Source of the DNA: Mytilus trossulus
Lineage: Eukaryota; Mollusca; Bivalvia; Mytilida; Mytilidae
NCBI RefSeq assembly: GCF_036588685.1
Contig: NC_086381.1
Location: 50,343,431-50,407,430, forward strand
DNA length: 64,000 nucleotides
Reading direction: 5' to 3'
A model generated the notes under the pieces. The model saw only the letters and a program-made list of their open reading frames with translations. It had not been told where the DNA came from and made no database searches. This document shows positions 45,661 through 58,790 of the stretch, one piece after another (positions within the stretch are counted from its first letter, which is position 1; the number at the start of each line of letters is the position of its first letter). The position numbers were made by a program, and so were the translations under genes.

Positions 45661-46396
45661 CAGCGACTGCATAATTCCTATTATTTTGTTTTGGTTGCTC
45701 ATCCGATTTTTCAATATAACGGAACTTTAAAAAACTGTTGTACGTATTGGAGGTGTACCTACTAGTAGGTATAAAACCAGTTTTTACCCACCATAGGTCA
45801 AACAGATTAACTTGATCACTTGCCTTTGCAAAGCACACAGAAAGGAAAAGGAAATTAAATATTCTTTTTACAAAGCCGTAATTCGAATAGATATAATGTA
45901 TGTATTATGTATTACAAAAAAAGAGGATAATTATGGAAACTCTGTATTACACGTTAAAATAAAAATGTCGAAAAGCGTCATGTGTGATTGTTTTCTTTAT
46001 TTGTTATCATCTTAACACCTAGTTAAAAAGTCATGTAATGTCTTATTATCCCATCAAACAAAAACATTATATCTTATTTGTCGGAATAATAATAAGATTT
46101 TTAGAATTGACAATAAAAAGTTTTCTCAAATTTCATCCTTATTTGCCAATTTTTTTTTTATTTCATTTACGTATATGAGAAAGATGGCACGCGCCATCAT
46201 ACCTCTGAATACATGTATTGTATTCAATAAGGAGTTTGATTACTAATATATATAGCTGTCCAAAGTTTATTATTGTATTGGTGCATTACATGCAATTTTT
46301 AAATTGAATGTCATTACGGTGAATAGGATATATAGCTTTTATTTTATAATAACAACACAAATGAAAATAACATGGGGACATTTTTTTAAATTTTGC

Positions 46397-49300
46397 AATT
46401 ACACGGTGGGTACGGTTGTCCTGCGAGAGAACGTACTGTGCTGGTGATTTGGTCCTGACGGGTGCTGGTGGGTCCTGATTCTGTGCTGGTGGGTTTGTTT
46501 ATATTGTATCAGAACGGCAATAAAACGAATGTTTTGTTGCTTAATTTTTCTCTGATGTGTCATAAGTACCATGCAAAGTATATTACAACAATATTATATT
46601 GCAAAACTCGTGCAAGTTCGTAAACGGAATTGTCCTGACGCTGTGCTGGTGATAAGAAAAACGGTCCTGGTTCTGTGCTCCTATGTTCTGGTTCTGTGCT
46701 TTTATAATTTAGTTAAAAGTGGCATATATTAAAGATCATTGATGCTGTACTGTTATTGACTTATTAGCTGTTGTCTGCTTTCTTGACATTGACATTGTTG
46801 TGAACCTGTTTACTGTTATTATGAGAGAAAAAATACCCCTATTTTAAAAAAAAAAAAAAAAACTAACTGTAATCTTACTTATAGGCCTGTGAATGGAACC
46901 CTTCTTGCCCCCTTTTAAGATAAGAAAATATGTTTAGATTTTCGGGATTACAATCATTTTGCAAGATCACCAAAATACGTTGTAATTTATACAATACTTA
47001 TATAAAGTAGATGATGTGGTATGTTTGTTGTCAATGGACAAATTTCCATAAGAAATCCAAAGGAAGTATGTGTTAACAACCATACGTCATCGTACGACCT
47101 TCCACAATAACCATAAAATAAAAACGTAAAAGGTTTTGCATAAAAATGGAGAGCAAAAATATAGAACAAAGGACTTTCTGAGCGTTTGAATCATGTCTTT
47201 AGCAGCTTAAAACACATTTGTTTGTGAACAATTGAGTGCTGACTATAAGAATGATAATAGTATTGCGGGTTTGTTTGTTTGGTGTGGGGTTTTTTTTTTG
47301 GGGGGGTGGGGGGTGGGGGAGGGATGAGGATAAGTTAGAGCGAGGTTACAGTGAAAGCTTGGAATAGTTTCCCGTAAGATTTAAAAGTTGTATTGTTAAA
47401 GAAAAATGTATCTTATAGCTATTAAGAATCACTTGCTGTAAGATTTTTCCAACAATTTTTTTTTTGTCTAAATGGTTTTTTTTTTTCGAAAGTTCGATAG
47501 AACACTAAAAAAAATCACTATTTTATGAAAGAGCAGGCTAGAATATGTCAGAGAATGAAGACGAGATAACCTAGAGAACTCTAATAAAATTAAGATTTCT
47601 TAGCTTTTTTCATTTCAAAATAAATATTTTTGATAAAGAATTACGGGGGAGGAAGTGAACAATGTGTCCTTCTTTTTTATATATAAATATTTTTCATGAA
47701 TAAAAATAAAATTTGCCTTGATTATAATTGAAAATGAGAAAATGGAAAAAATACCCAACTAAAATACACTTTTATTTAAATATTGGTAATATCACTAAGC
47801 TTTTAAGTTTTGTGTGTCAAACATACCATCTCTGTAGTAATGACTCCTTACTAAGATATTTCACTTCATTCATATTTTTTTCTGCATTTTTTTATATTGT
47901 GAATTCATAGAATTATTATATTAAAATGTAGCCTTAATTTATATTTTAAAAAAACTGAATCTAATGCGGGGTTCACACATTGCCGATTATTGCTCCCGTT
48001 TGAGATCAGACAGCAATACGATATGAGAGGTGAAAAAGTCGGATTGGTATCCTCAATTATCTGGAATGTCCTATCATTGTCTGAACGCATTCGTTTTAGT
48101 TCGTAACAGATTCCTACGGATCGAGAAGGGTCCGAATAGTTCGGCAAAGCATCCCGACAGTTAGATGCGTCCCGTAACATTCGGGGCAACTCAGCCGATT
48201 TTATCTAATTGGATTACAATCGTGGCTATGTCGTGACAGATTCTGCTGTATCGGATCGAATTCCGAACAATGTCTTGTGTATTCTGGACGGTGTCCTGTT
48301 GAACGGGAATGATCCGGAGTAATTTTTCATAGCTGTTTTTCTGCCGATTGAGTCCAGATTGCATCCAGATCTTGTCGATTGCGAACCGTTTTTTGCCGAA
48401 ACCGTTCCGAAACAGTCCCGTTATTAATACGAAATTCGTCAATGATACCCACGTCAGAGTCCCGACAACTACAGAATACAATACGACTGAGACCAGACAA
48501 AGCCGTTTGCAGTGCGATAGAGCGGACCGTGATAGGATTACGTTCCGACCGTACCTGATCATCCCGAATATGCCGACAGTTTTCGAACAAATAACTTCCG
48601 TCAGCGTCGGTTCACTGTCTGGTCACTGTCTGATCTTAGTCGGATTACATTCGGTAGAGTCGGGACGCAGTCGTGACAGACTCGGTCGAATTTTACCTTG
48701 CGAAAAATACAAATCGGATTAGAAGCGGATTCAGAACGGGATTATCGGGACTTATTTGCTTAGAAACGGTTGAATATCGGTGCTTCCTGAACACTATCTG
48801 ATTGTTGTCGTGATCAAATTTTTTTTTTTACAAATTTTAATTTAAGTTTGAATTTCCATCCACGATTCACAGGATCTTGATCAGACTTTTAATAAATTTT
48901 AATCGGGAATGGTCCTGTCAAGAACGGTAGTAAAAATCGTGAATGTGTGACCCCAGCTTAAAGCCATTTATATCAAACATTTTTGTTTCCATCTATCCGT
49001 TTTTAGGACTTTAACAATCAACAATAACACGCCTGGAAAGTTAACTCGGCTGTCTGTAATCGACCATTTTTAGACACTCCAGGCTCCTAAAAAACAAGCC
49101 GGGGTGGGGGTTCAAAGATGCAAATTAAGTACTCATATCAATATTTTATCTTTTCGTGTACGGTTTATGACCCCTCCTGTGGCCTGTCAATTCCGAAATG
49201 TGCAAACTGCAATAGTATCAAAACAGCACAGACAATGAATAATAGAGATATAATTTTGTACATATATCAAGGGGAAACTTCTTGCAAAGCATTATTATTT

Positions 49301-50509
49301 ATAGTTCATTATTGTATTTAGTAGAAAAAGAGAATTTAGTAAAAATAAAAAAACTATTTTTGTAGAAAATTCACAGACCTTTGTACAGAGATATTTGTTA
49401 TGTTTAGCATGGGATCAACACAATGGTTCATTACCGAGTAAAAAAAATCAAAATGTCTATCTACCTTGCACATTTCAGAAAATTCAGATCAGATAACGAA
49501 ACAGTTTCCAGCAACATTTATAAGCAATTTAAGATTGTGACCCTCACAGTTTCCATTCACCACAAATATTCTCGTTACAACGAATCATTTTAAATACAAA
49601 AATACGTGTTGCATGCAGCCTTTTGTTTATCTATTAATATATGTATACGGATAAGTTATGAAAGGCAGCAGGGTCATCAGGGTGAGGAGTCTATGTCATC
49701 TGAAATAAATGCTAAGCATAGATCTAGAAAGCGACATATAATCATGACATTAAAAAAAGTCTCTTCTTTTCGGCTTTTTTCGAACAAATTGACACATAAA
49801 ATGAATTATATAGTATTGTGGAATTTTTAACTTATTTTAGATACTATATATTGTTATCTGATATTGGACGAAAGATGTTGCCCTTTTATGTTATTATGTA
49901 ATACAAGTTCAGATCATTTGAAAACACATATTAAACAGCCAAATGGATGCACAAGAGCTAAAATAGGAGTCATAGATCCTGTTGGCAACAATTATCTGGC
50001 TAATTTTATTGATTTTGTAACATTTGTTTCAAATATGACCAACTTCTTATCCAAAATCACCAGCACCGTATCAGGACCCACCAGCACAATGACAGGACCC
50101 ACCAGCACAGTATCAGGACATGAATAAATTGAGAAAATGCTAAATTTTAATAAATTGCAATGTTTTTTTCACAAAATTGTTTTGTCGTGTGGATTGCGGT
50201 ATAGAAAGCGGACTCTATGAGCATTTTTGTTTTATTTTTTCAGTTCGAGATTTTCTGAAAATGAGCATTTTCGTGTTACGCTTACTGAAACAGTTTAGAG
50301 GGTATTTTTTTTAATGGTTTATATATGAACCCATAAGAAACGAAATTGAAAAATCTCAACTGTTGTCTTCCATTTTCTAAGAGTGAAAACGTCAAAAATC
50401 ATCATTTTCGTCTTTGTTTACATTTTTTCATTGATCACAAGCACCCGTCAGGACCGAATCACCAGCACAGTACGTTCTCTCGCAGGACAACCATACCCAC
50501 CGTGAATTA
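46397..50509. mobile_element. 4.1-kb TIR element (46402-50504) with AATTA target duplication
   Basis: The left end CACGGTGGGTACGGTTGTCC and the right end (inverse) agree over 69 bp with three mismatches. AATTA flanks both sides (46397-46401, 50505-50509). Just inside the left end, and at 50056-50125, are short arrays alternating CACCAGCAC and CAGGACC with about 21-bp period. The interior has no transposase. It contains a nested 994-bp TIR element (47965-48958) and a decayed repeat A (about 47005-47200). Confidence 0.85.
47962..48961. mobile_element. Nested TIR element (47965-48958) flanked by TAA, PIF/Harbinger-like
   Basis: The left end TGCGGGGTTCACACATT and the inverse right end AGCTGGGGTCACACATT match in their inner part, with TAA on both sides. 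A 3-bp TWA duplication is the PIF/Harbinger pattern. The interior is CG-richer than its surroundings, with CG recurring roughly every 10-11 bp. That composition creates overlapping open frames on both strands (48191-48722), which are not genes. Confidence 0.55.
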
Positions 50510-52270
50510 AAACGAGATTAACATTGAAGTATGTTATATGATATCTTGATAGTATATTGATGTAACTTTTAGAGGTTTTTAGTCCCAATCTCTTGTTCTT
50601 GAAATGGAAAGTGGCATTCTCTTTTAACTATATTTAAATGTTTTTTTTTATAAGTTTGTAAGTTCAAATTTAACATGGATAGTAAATACAATTTGTTAGT
50701 TGTATTTTTACATGTACGATGTCAATTATAGATTTTTATAGCCTCGAATTTGATACATTTGAGTTTTAAAATAATCATTTAATATTGTATTTGTTCTGAT
50801 TATTATTTTTTTTTCTCTTCTTCCTCCACTTTTATTTCTTGCGTATAAATTTTGTTTCGCAAGATGTCGCTTAGATGTTTGGTATATGATATCGAATAGT
50901 TTATGCACCTTTGAAATTCACCTTGCGTAACCGAATAATTTTCTTTGTAGGACTTATTTCCACAAACACTGTTTTCCTTGTGACTGAATCTCCTCCGTAA
51001 CCGTAAAAGAAAGCGACAAATTTATTTTACAAAATAGTTCGTTATGAATCATGCGAAGAGCATGATTCTTTTTTTGACTGAAGCGATACAAACACACCAT
51101 ATAAGAGTTATTTCCCCTATGTATTGAACATAAGGGATATATAAATTTATAGCATGAACGGTAAGTGATAGAGACATAAAGGTATATTGATTTTAGGTCC
51201 TTCATTTATTTAGATGGAATTGAGGCTAAGGTCAAAGGTCAAGGTCATATTCTAATTTTGGACTTTTCCTTCTTATTTGATCTCTTCTATCACTTTTAAG
51301 GAAATATATACAAGAAATAGTGATAAACGTTTGCTTAAATGTTTTTTGATATGATACATTTAGTCTGAAATAATCCAATGAGATATTATAGGAGTTATTG
51401 TCCCTGGAATGATCCATTTTAAGGTAATATGATTATTACTCCGACTAAGTACATGATATTAAAGCCATTGGGTCTTTTGCAAACTGTTAGTTCACATATG
51501 ACCTTAAAAAATATCAACCCGAAATGAAAATGAGTAAACCGGAAGTAGCCATTTTTGCACTTATTTCATGGAAGTACCTAGAAACTATATATGTTTCGAA
51601 TATGCATACATAAACCTATCATTTGAGACCGGACGTGACCTTAAATAAATATAGGTACCAAATATCTCCCTTATTACAGGCAAAAGTATATGTAGAAACC
51701 ATACATTTTGGGGAATCCGTGTGAACAATGCTATAATGTGAGTCCGGAAATCTTTTTTAAACCGGAAGTTGACAATTATCTCCCTTATTTCAGTTAAAAA
51801 TATATGAGAAACATATACAAATATGAAGAAACCTATGCTTTGATGCCAATAGTAACTTTGAGTAAACTGGAAGTAGCTTCTCATCAATAATTTAGAAATT
51901 TGATCTGGAAAGACCTTCAATTGTTCACTGAACAATTGGCTTTTAATTTTCCCTATATCTGTTCGAAATGGCATAAAAGAAATATCAAATTATGAGTTAT
52001 GTTATATTTGTACCACGGTTAAACATGACTCGTCGTTCCGCAAATGGTGACTGTAAAATAACCCAATTCAACTCAGCAAATACTTTTTTTATTGCGTTGA
52101 TTGATATGACGGGTGTTTCTAGTGCGACAGAAACGTCTTACCCCTCAGATGCATCCGAACTAGACCAGTTTGTGCTGTTATATATGTAGTTTTTTTGTAT
52201 TAGCACAAAACACAAGAAAAGAAAATTAAATGTGATACATGTATGAAAAATTCAAATTGTGACAAAATTC
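50510..52270. other. No gene seen; weak diverged repeats around 51540-51960
   Basis: Loose repetition of ACCGGAAGT and TATCTCCCTTATT motifs; otherwise featureless. Confidence 0.4.
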
Positions 52271-52271
52271 A

Positions 52272-52380
52272 ACCGATAAGTAATAAAGTATTGACCATAT
52301 TGTAAATTTTTTATAGATAATAAAACATCGACCATATTGTCAAATTTTTATAAGTAATAACATATCGACCATATTGTCCC
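52272..52380. repeat. 37-bp tandem repeat, three copies
   Basis: GACCATATTGT recurs at 52293, 52330 and 52367 with AAATTTTTTATA-type spacers. It lies directly upstream of the Penelope-like fragment. Confidence 0.8.
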
Positions 52381-52404
52381 AAGTTTTAGCACTTTATTTT
52401 TTAT

Positions 52405-53435
52405 ATCAGAAAATTGCACAAAAAGGTTCGTTTCCATATCATTATATCCGATCTACAGGAGGGGTTATACAATAAAGAACTTCTGGATAATTTTAAATCT
52501 CGATCTTTTTCTGAAATTAGTTCTATTAAAACTTTTGATTTTTCAACCTTGTATACAACCATTCCCCATGTGAAATTGAAAAACCGTCTAAAAGAAATAA
52601 TCAACAATGCTTTTCATCATAAAGATGGTAGCATACGCTATAAATTTATCACGTTGGGATACCATAAGGCATATTTTGTTAATAAGGAACAAAAGGGTAA
52701 AACATACTACACAGAGGAACAAGTAATTAGTATGCTAGAGTTTCTTATTGACAATATATTTGTTGAATTTGGAGGTAGACTTTTTCAACAAATTGTCGGC
52801 ATTCCTATGGGAACGAATTGTGCGCCTCTCCTTGCCGATCTCTTCTTATTTTCATATGAATCGGAGTTCCTTCAGACACTTGTTAAAAACAAGAAGATCA
52901 AAGAAGCCAGATTATTTAATTTCACTTTCAGATATATTGATGATGTTCTTTCCATTAACAATCCGATCTTTTCTGATTGAGTTCAATTAATATACCCACC
53001 AGAACTAGAAATTAAAGAGACCACAGACACGGCTTCATCCGCCTCATTTTTAGACTTATACCTCGAATTTGACATACACAGTCATCTCAGTACCAGAATC
53101 TATGACAAACGAGACGATTTCAATTTTGAAATTATCAATTTCCCCACCTTAGTAGTAATATACCAACTTCACCTGCATATGGAATATACATTTTCCAACT
53201 TATTAGGTATTCAAGAGCTTGCAGCTCCTATTCAGACTTTGTAAAACGTCACCAGTGTCTGAGCAGAAAGTTGATGAACCAGGGGTATGTCAAAGAACGT
53301 CTCGTCCTTTTTCTAAAAAAGTTCATCGGAAGATACCCAGAATATTCCGTATCAACTTCACAAATAATACAAGATGGTCTTGAAGTAAAGATTTTGCGTA
53401 CTGACGTTGGTTATCATCTTAATAAAGCGTTATAG
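52405..53435 (+). pseudogene. Penelope-like element reverse transcriptase, truncated and disabled
   Basis: The frame from 52414 contains RT blocks in the form typical of Penelope-like elements: FDFSTLYTTIPH (residues 41-52), GIPMGTNCAPLLADLF (129-144) and YIDD (174-177, the catalytic YxDD). A TGA at 52978-52980 interrupts the frame. Coding similarity continues in the same frame beyond it (YPPELEIKETTD, FLDLYLEFD, YDKRDDFNFEI). After INFP, near 53150, one frameshift moves it to another frame, which continues through RYSRACSSYSDFVK and RKLMNQGY to a stop at 53433-53435. The N-terminus and any GIY-YIG endonuclease are missing. One nonsense change and one frameshift mark it as dead but not very old. 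Confidence 0.85.
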
Positions 53436-53439
53436 TATT

Positions 53440-54855
53440 ATTTTGTTAGTCTTTATTAATATTACTTGTAAATTTTTGAGATATTCTTCTGAATTGACTC
53501 TGTGGTTATATAAAAACATCATGCTTTGAACGACAAATTTATTTCATTTACTTAAATTACTCTTACTTATGGATTTTGACATACTATGAATGACAAAATT
53601 ATTTCATTCAATAAAATACTTTATATTTCTGTTGAGTCTGTTTTTTATTTTAATCAGAGCTTCATAGAATTTTGTAATAGGCTTCATGTCATTAGTTTTA
53701 CCCTGGGATGTGTTTTCACACCCATTATGGATTTATTGAAGGTTCTATACATCAAATAGTTGAAACAGGGACATCATTTTTAAAATTGTGAGCAAAAGCT
53801 CCAGGTTAATTTTGTTTGATTGCGTATTAATTGGATTATGGCCGTGATTATATTTAAATGTATTAACTAATGGTGCACAGTATCAAAAGGCGGTTAATCG
53901 ATATTTAAATGTGTATAGTAGATGACAAAGTCTGTAATACATATAGTCAATGTGGCACCTCAAATGCTGAATTGTCAGCTAATTCCCGATCTAATACGAA
54001 AGAACTCTTTTGAATAGCAGATTTTGATTATGCACATCCATATTTTAAAATAGAAAATATTTCAACAAAGAAAAACCAATTAAGAAGAATAGAGGTCAGT
54101 ACTCAATCTTCATTTATAGATATAAATGTTCTTGCAGTTATACAAGTCTCATAATATCTCAAACTCGATGCTTAACAAATTATGACTTGGATGAAGAGTT
54201 GTCTCATTCGTAATCATACCACATCTTCTCATTATCATTTATAGCTAAATAAAAATTGAAACTACCAATAACTCCATCAAAACTGCAATCCTATATTGAT
54301 GGAGAAAAAAAGATGTTTGCATAGTGAAGTTTTATTTTTAAGTTGCGGTATTCCTATTAATATTTACTCGATCAGTTTGAAAGACGATCAAGCTATTAAC
54401 TGTTCATCCTCACACTAAATACACATGGCAGGTTTTTTTTTTATAACGTAATCTTCAACCATCTATGTAAAACCACATGTACCAGTTACGTTTAATTACT
54501 TTGTACCTAAAAGTGTTCAGCAAATGCCAAATATTTTAGATTGAGATAAATCTAAAATATTCAAGAGTCAACATTGGCCTAGATTGCAAATAATAGCACT
54601 ATTTTATTTATGCGGATGACCTGATGATACTCAAGATCATAAAACTGACGTGACGGATTATAACGTCGATCCCTAAAGCAACAGCCAGAGGCTTTTACAC
54701 GGCTTAAACAACCTCCTTTGTTACAAAATTTATACAAGTTGTAATTCGAAAATAAAAAATAACTAGAGGTGAATTTATATACAATTTGAGTAAAGATACC
54801 ATTATAATACCCCATGACTTCGGTGTAAACCTGAAATTTATTTTTTACATCGAAT
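53440..54855. other. No gene seen; right-end fragment of repeat 'A' at 54186-54237
   Basis: The fragment reads GAGTTGTCTCATTCGTAATC... CATACCACATCTTCT, the inverse end of repeat A. The rest is AT-rich spacer. Confidence 0.5.
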
Positions 54856-54864
54856 GTATATAGA

Positions 54865-55040
54865 TATACGAAGATGTGGTATGAGTGCTAATGAGACAAC
54901 TATTCATCCAAGTTACTGCCTGGAGAAATTTAACAGTAAATAGTGTACGAAAATCTCAAAACATTTTTCGAAGGAACTACAAACAACAAGTTAATAAGGA
55001 AAGGAAAAACACGAAAAACATATACGCAACGTGTTTGCCA
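54865..55040 (+). repeat. Dispersed repeat 'A', diverged copy
   Basis: Starts GAAGATGTGGTATGAGTGCT and GAGACAACTATTCATCC, then diverges. Confidence 0.6.
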
Positions 55041-55384
55041 TTTTAAAAACTTGCCACGCAGTTTCTTTTTTCAGTCAGGATATTCGAATTTGAATAAGGT
55101 TGGGGGGCTGTTATAATTTGCCATGAATGGTTAAACGGACCGTGTTTCAATAGCGAAAATTGTAATATATCCTTTATGCCAGATTCCATAAGGCCATAAT
55201 ATGTGAATGGTTATTTTTCCACATGGTATTTCCAAATCTATAAACCCATAATAATATGGGTTTTTTTTTGTAACGGCGTTTATAAATGGACATAAAAAAT
55301 GATAAAAAAGATCAACATCAATACATAAGACAGAAAACATATAACAGAAAAAAAACCTTCTGAATGGTAGAATTCAAGAGTATG

Positions 55385-55530
55385 TATGTTAGACTCAGAT
55401 CGACGTCCGTTCCTCAAATTGACGACTTATTCTGACATCACATTCTCAAATCGACGTTCAAATTTGACGTCACTTTCTCAAATTACCGTCCAATATTTTG
55501 ATCCTCTAATCGACGTCCATGCGTTGATAA
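55385..55530. repeat. GACGTC-rich irregular repeat
   Basis: Repeated ATCGACGTCC, TTGACG and CTCAAAT motifs about every 20-30 bp. Related GGACGTCGAT motifs flank the TIR element at 57974-59711 on both sides. Confidence 0.5.
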
Positions 55531-55639
55531 AACAACGACATATTTAGTCTGTGATCTTCTGCAATCTGTGTAATAACCGAACTTACACTAAATAAGGCCT
55601 TTACTTTTCTAGTTAAAAATATTTTTACATTTTTCATGT

Positions 55640-55980
55640 GGCTTTGATAACTATTTACACCACTGGGTCGATGCCATTGCTGGTATTCAGCCCAGTATTC
55701 AACACTTCGGTGTTGACATGAATATCATTAATGTGGTCATTTTTATAAATTTCCTGTTTACAAAACTTTGATTGTTTTCGAAAAACTAAGGACATTCTTA
55801 TCCCACGAATAGATTACTTAGCCGTATTTGGCACAACTTTTTGGAATTTTGGATCCTCAATGCTCTTCAACTTTGTACTAGTTTAGCTTGATAGATATTT
55901 TGATATAAGCGTTACTGAAGAGTCTTATGTAGACGAAACGCCGCGTTTGGCGTACTAAATTATAATCCTTTTACCTTTAA
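55640..55980 (+). repeat. Dispersed monomer of the hammerhead-bearing repeat
   Basis: About 340 bp matching, in reverse complement, nearly a whole unit of the 61-64 kb satellite. Landmarks are CACCACTGGGTCGATGCC, GTGTTGACATGAATATCA, TAGCCGTATTTGGCACAAC and CCTCAATGCTCTTCAACTTT, ending in the ribozyme. A solitary unit away from the array shows the repeat can disperse. Confidence 0.85.
55906..55957 (+). ncRNA. Hammerhead ribozyme, possibly still competent
   Basis: Order: stem I strand AAGCGTTA, core CTGAAGA (fits CUGANGA, since position 7 is variable), stem II GTCT-TATGT-AGAC, GAAA, short stem III (CG/CG around CCG), TT cleavage site, stem I partner TGGCGTA. Stem I pairs over about 6 bp. The GUU cleavage triplet is allowed by the NUH rule, though usually slower than GUC. 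Confidence 0.7.
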
Positions 55981-56219
55981 TAACCATTGGACACAAAATA
56001 GGACTGAGACTGATATCAGCTGAAACCTTTAAAACGACTTTCAAATGTGAGACTAATAAAATCTATCTTAACAAAAAGTAAAATCACAAAAATAGTGTTT
56101 GGACGGAACTGTGATGTTTTTGTATAGTTTAATCATTTGGAAGACTGTAAAAAAAAATAAACAAGTTGCTAAATAGAAGATTGATGAACTCCAATGTTAC
56201 TAAATAACGTTTCTAATTA

Positions 56220-56480
56220 TATAGATATAGGAAGATGTGGTGTGAGTGCCAATGAGACAACTCTCCATCCAAATAACAATCTAAAAATTAAACCAGTATA
56301 GGTTAAAGTACGGCCTTCAACACGGAGCCTTGGCTAACACCGAACAACAAGCTATAAAGGGCCCCAAAATTACTAGTGTAAAACCATTCAAACGGGAAAA
56401 CCAACGGTCTAATCTATATAAACAAAACGAGAAACGAGAAACACGTATATATTACATAAATATGTTTGATATCCAAACAT
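56220..56480 (+). repeat. Dispersed repeat 'A', variant subfamily copy
   Basis: GAAGATGTGGTGTGAGTGCC, AGTACGGCCTTCAACACGGA, GGCTAACACCGAACAACAAG, and ACGGTCTAATCTATAT at the end. The same variant occurs at 58928-59150, so this is a distinct subfamily. Confidence 0.75.
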
Positions 56481-57309
56481 TCAATATGTAAATATGAACC
56501 AATCAGATAATAAAAAACGATACACGCAACCAAACGTTTTCCTTAGAATGGTGGAGGTCCGAGTAAATCGAAACTCGTAAAATCAAAAGTGTCAAACACA
56601 ACAGCGATACAAAATGCAAAAAAAGCAACATTGAAAAGACAATCCTCGTAAAATTTCACTGGCACCTTTTTGAAATATTTTATTACCTGTCTGACAGTAT
56701 AAAGCCAGTATCTTTGTAAAAATTCAAACACACTACCTTTTCTCAATGTATGTCTAATACATTATTGATTGTATAGTGTGTACTTGGGCCTGATCTGTAC
56801 AATCGCGTTTCAACTTCAACACCTTTTTTGTAAGCACAAACTGAAAGACCGTATAGAAATGATCTAAGTTGGCTTGATTTATTTGACTCTAAATTCAATG
56901 ATTACACATTATCTAAATAAAACATTGCTGATCACTGATACTTTCGATTTCGTGTTAAGTTTTATGACAAAAAAAATAAACATATTTTATTTGAAAAACT
57001 ATTGCAGTTATACAAAAATGGATTCGGATATAATATTTTTCATATATTAACCTGTCTCCTTGTGAACAGAAAGAAAGGAAAAGAGTGCTATTCAAAAGGT
57101 AAAAAAAAACGTCATCAAGACTTGTGTATCAGACTTTATTAAACAAATCCGAGATAAAGAAAAAGCCAATATAGGTAAAACGTGATTTGATACTTAAATG
57201 ACCCAACATATTTTCTAGTGTTAACGTTATCGTGAACATAGGAATACTTATGACACCAAATTATGAAATGCTGACTGCTATCTACTCTGCCACATAAACA
57301 TAAATTGTG

Positions 57310-57785
57310 AAAGGAAATGGGGAATGTGTCAAAGCGACAACAACCTGACCATAGAGCAGACCATAGCCGAAGGTCACCAATGGGTCTTCATTGTAGCGAG
57401 AAACTCCCGCACACGGAGGTGGTCTTCAGCTGGCCCCTTGGAAAATATGTATTTAAGTAAAGTGATAATAGACGTCTTACTACACTCCGAATATACACAA
57501 GAAACTAAAATAAAAATCATACAAGACTTACAAAGGCCAGAGGTTCCTGACTTGGATAGGCGCAAAATAGCGGCGAGGTTAAACATGTTTATGATATCTC
57601 AACCCTCCCCCTATAACCTTTGCCAATGTTGAAAAGTAAACGCATAACAATACGCACATTAAAATTCAGTTCAAGAGAAGTCCGAGTCCGATGTCAGAAG
57701 ATGTAACAAAAGAAAATAAATAGAATGACAATAATACATCAATAACATAACAACAGACCACTAGCAGTAAACTGACAGCTCCAGA
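57310..57785 (+). repeat. Dispersed mussel repeat 'B', long copy
   Basis: GTCAAAGCGACAACAACCTG, GAAACTCCCGCACACGGAGG, CAAAGGCCAGAGG, GGTTAAACATGTTTATGA, CAAGAGAAGTCCGAGTCCGA and a CTAGCAGTAAACTGAC end. A 102-codon frame (57324-57632) runs through it but is a property of this repeat copy. Confidence 0.8.
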
Positions 57786-58449
57786 ATGTTTTCAATTTCC
57801 GTGAGCTTTCTATTAAATACATGTTCATTTAAACTATTGTCATCTAATGTAACATATGCCTGGCATGATTGTTTTCGATTAGAGAAGACTACAAACAATT
57901 GGATGTCCCTTCGGCCATTTATGGCTTCAGATTGGACGTCGATACTTTATATTAAAATATTGGACGTCGGTTAAGCCCCAATCCAACTAGACAACGACCG
58001 CACCACGCTCACCGCGATCTAAAATAGATTTAGATCGTGGTGAGGTCGCGGTATGAGCGGCATGCAAATGTTAATTTTCGTTGCTTTCACGATGCTACTA
58101 CGTCCTAATTACGCTTCTACAACGATCCCGCTACGATTAAACCAAGTTCTCACCGCGCTTATTCTGCGACCTTCACGTTCTCACTATGACCATACCACGA
58201 GTTTTCCGATTGCAACACGATCTTACTGCGATTATAGCACGTTCTAATCACGATTATAATACGTTCATACCGCGATCTTACTACGTTCTCAGCAATACCG
58301 TCAATATCGTGTTTCATATCAATAGAGTTCCATTCCTTCTGTTTCTGATTAAATCGGACATTTCTCGGAAACAATACAGTCATGCCACCAAAATCTACTG
58401 GTCACGTGGGCGTGGTGGTAGGGGTTGGTGTAGAGGCAGAGCGAGCAAA

Positions 58450-58790
58450 GTATGAACGCCATACTAAACTCCAAATAGTACACACGAAACTAAAATTAGA
58501 ATAGTACAAAATAACAAAGGCCAGAGGGTCCTGACTTGGGACAGGCGCAAAAATAGTGGGGTTAAACATGTTTGTGAGATCTCAACCCTCCCCTATACCT
58601 CTAGCCAATGAAGAAAAGTAAACGCATAACAATACGCACATTAAAATCCAGTTCAAGAGAAGTCCGAGTCTGATGTCAGAAGATGTGACTAAAGAAAATA
58701 AACAAAATGACAATAATACATAAATAACAACAGACTACTAGCAGTTAACTGACATGCCAGCTCCAGACTTCAATTAAACTAAAACTATAC
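58450..58790 (+). repeat. Dispersed mussel repeat 'B', nested copy
   Basis: Nearly identical over about 320 bp to the right two-thirds of the copy at 57310-57785; inserted in the TTA-flanked element. Confidence 0.8.

Noticed and set aside
48191..48722. Overlapping frames of 87-124 codons on both strands
   Set aside because: They lie inside a CG-richer TIR element with few stop codons; no protein motifs are seen.
49606..50127. 74- and 87-codon frames inside the 4.1-kb element
   Set aside because: No recognisable domain. The C-terminus of the second is just the translated CACCAGCAC/CAGGACC array. An exon cannot be excluded but is not supported.
57324..57632. 102-codon frame
   Set aside because: It falls entirely inside dispersed repeat B, is antisense-open as well, and is not preserved in the other copies.
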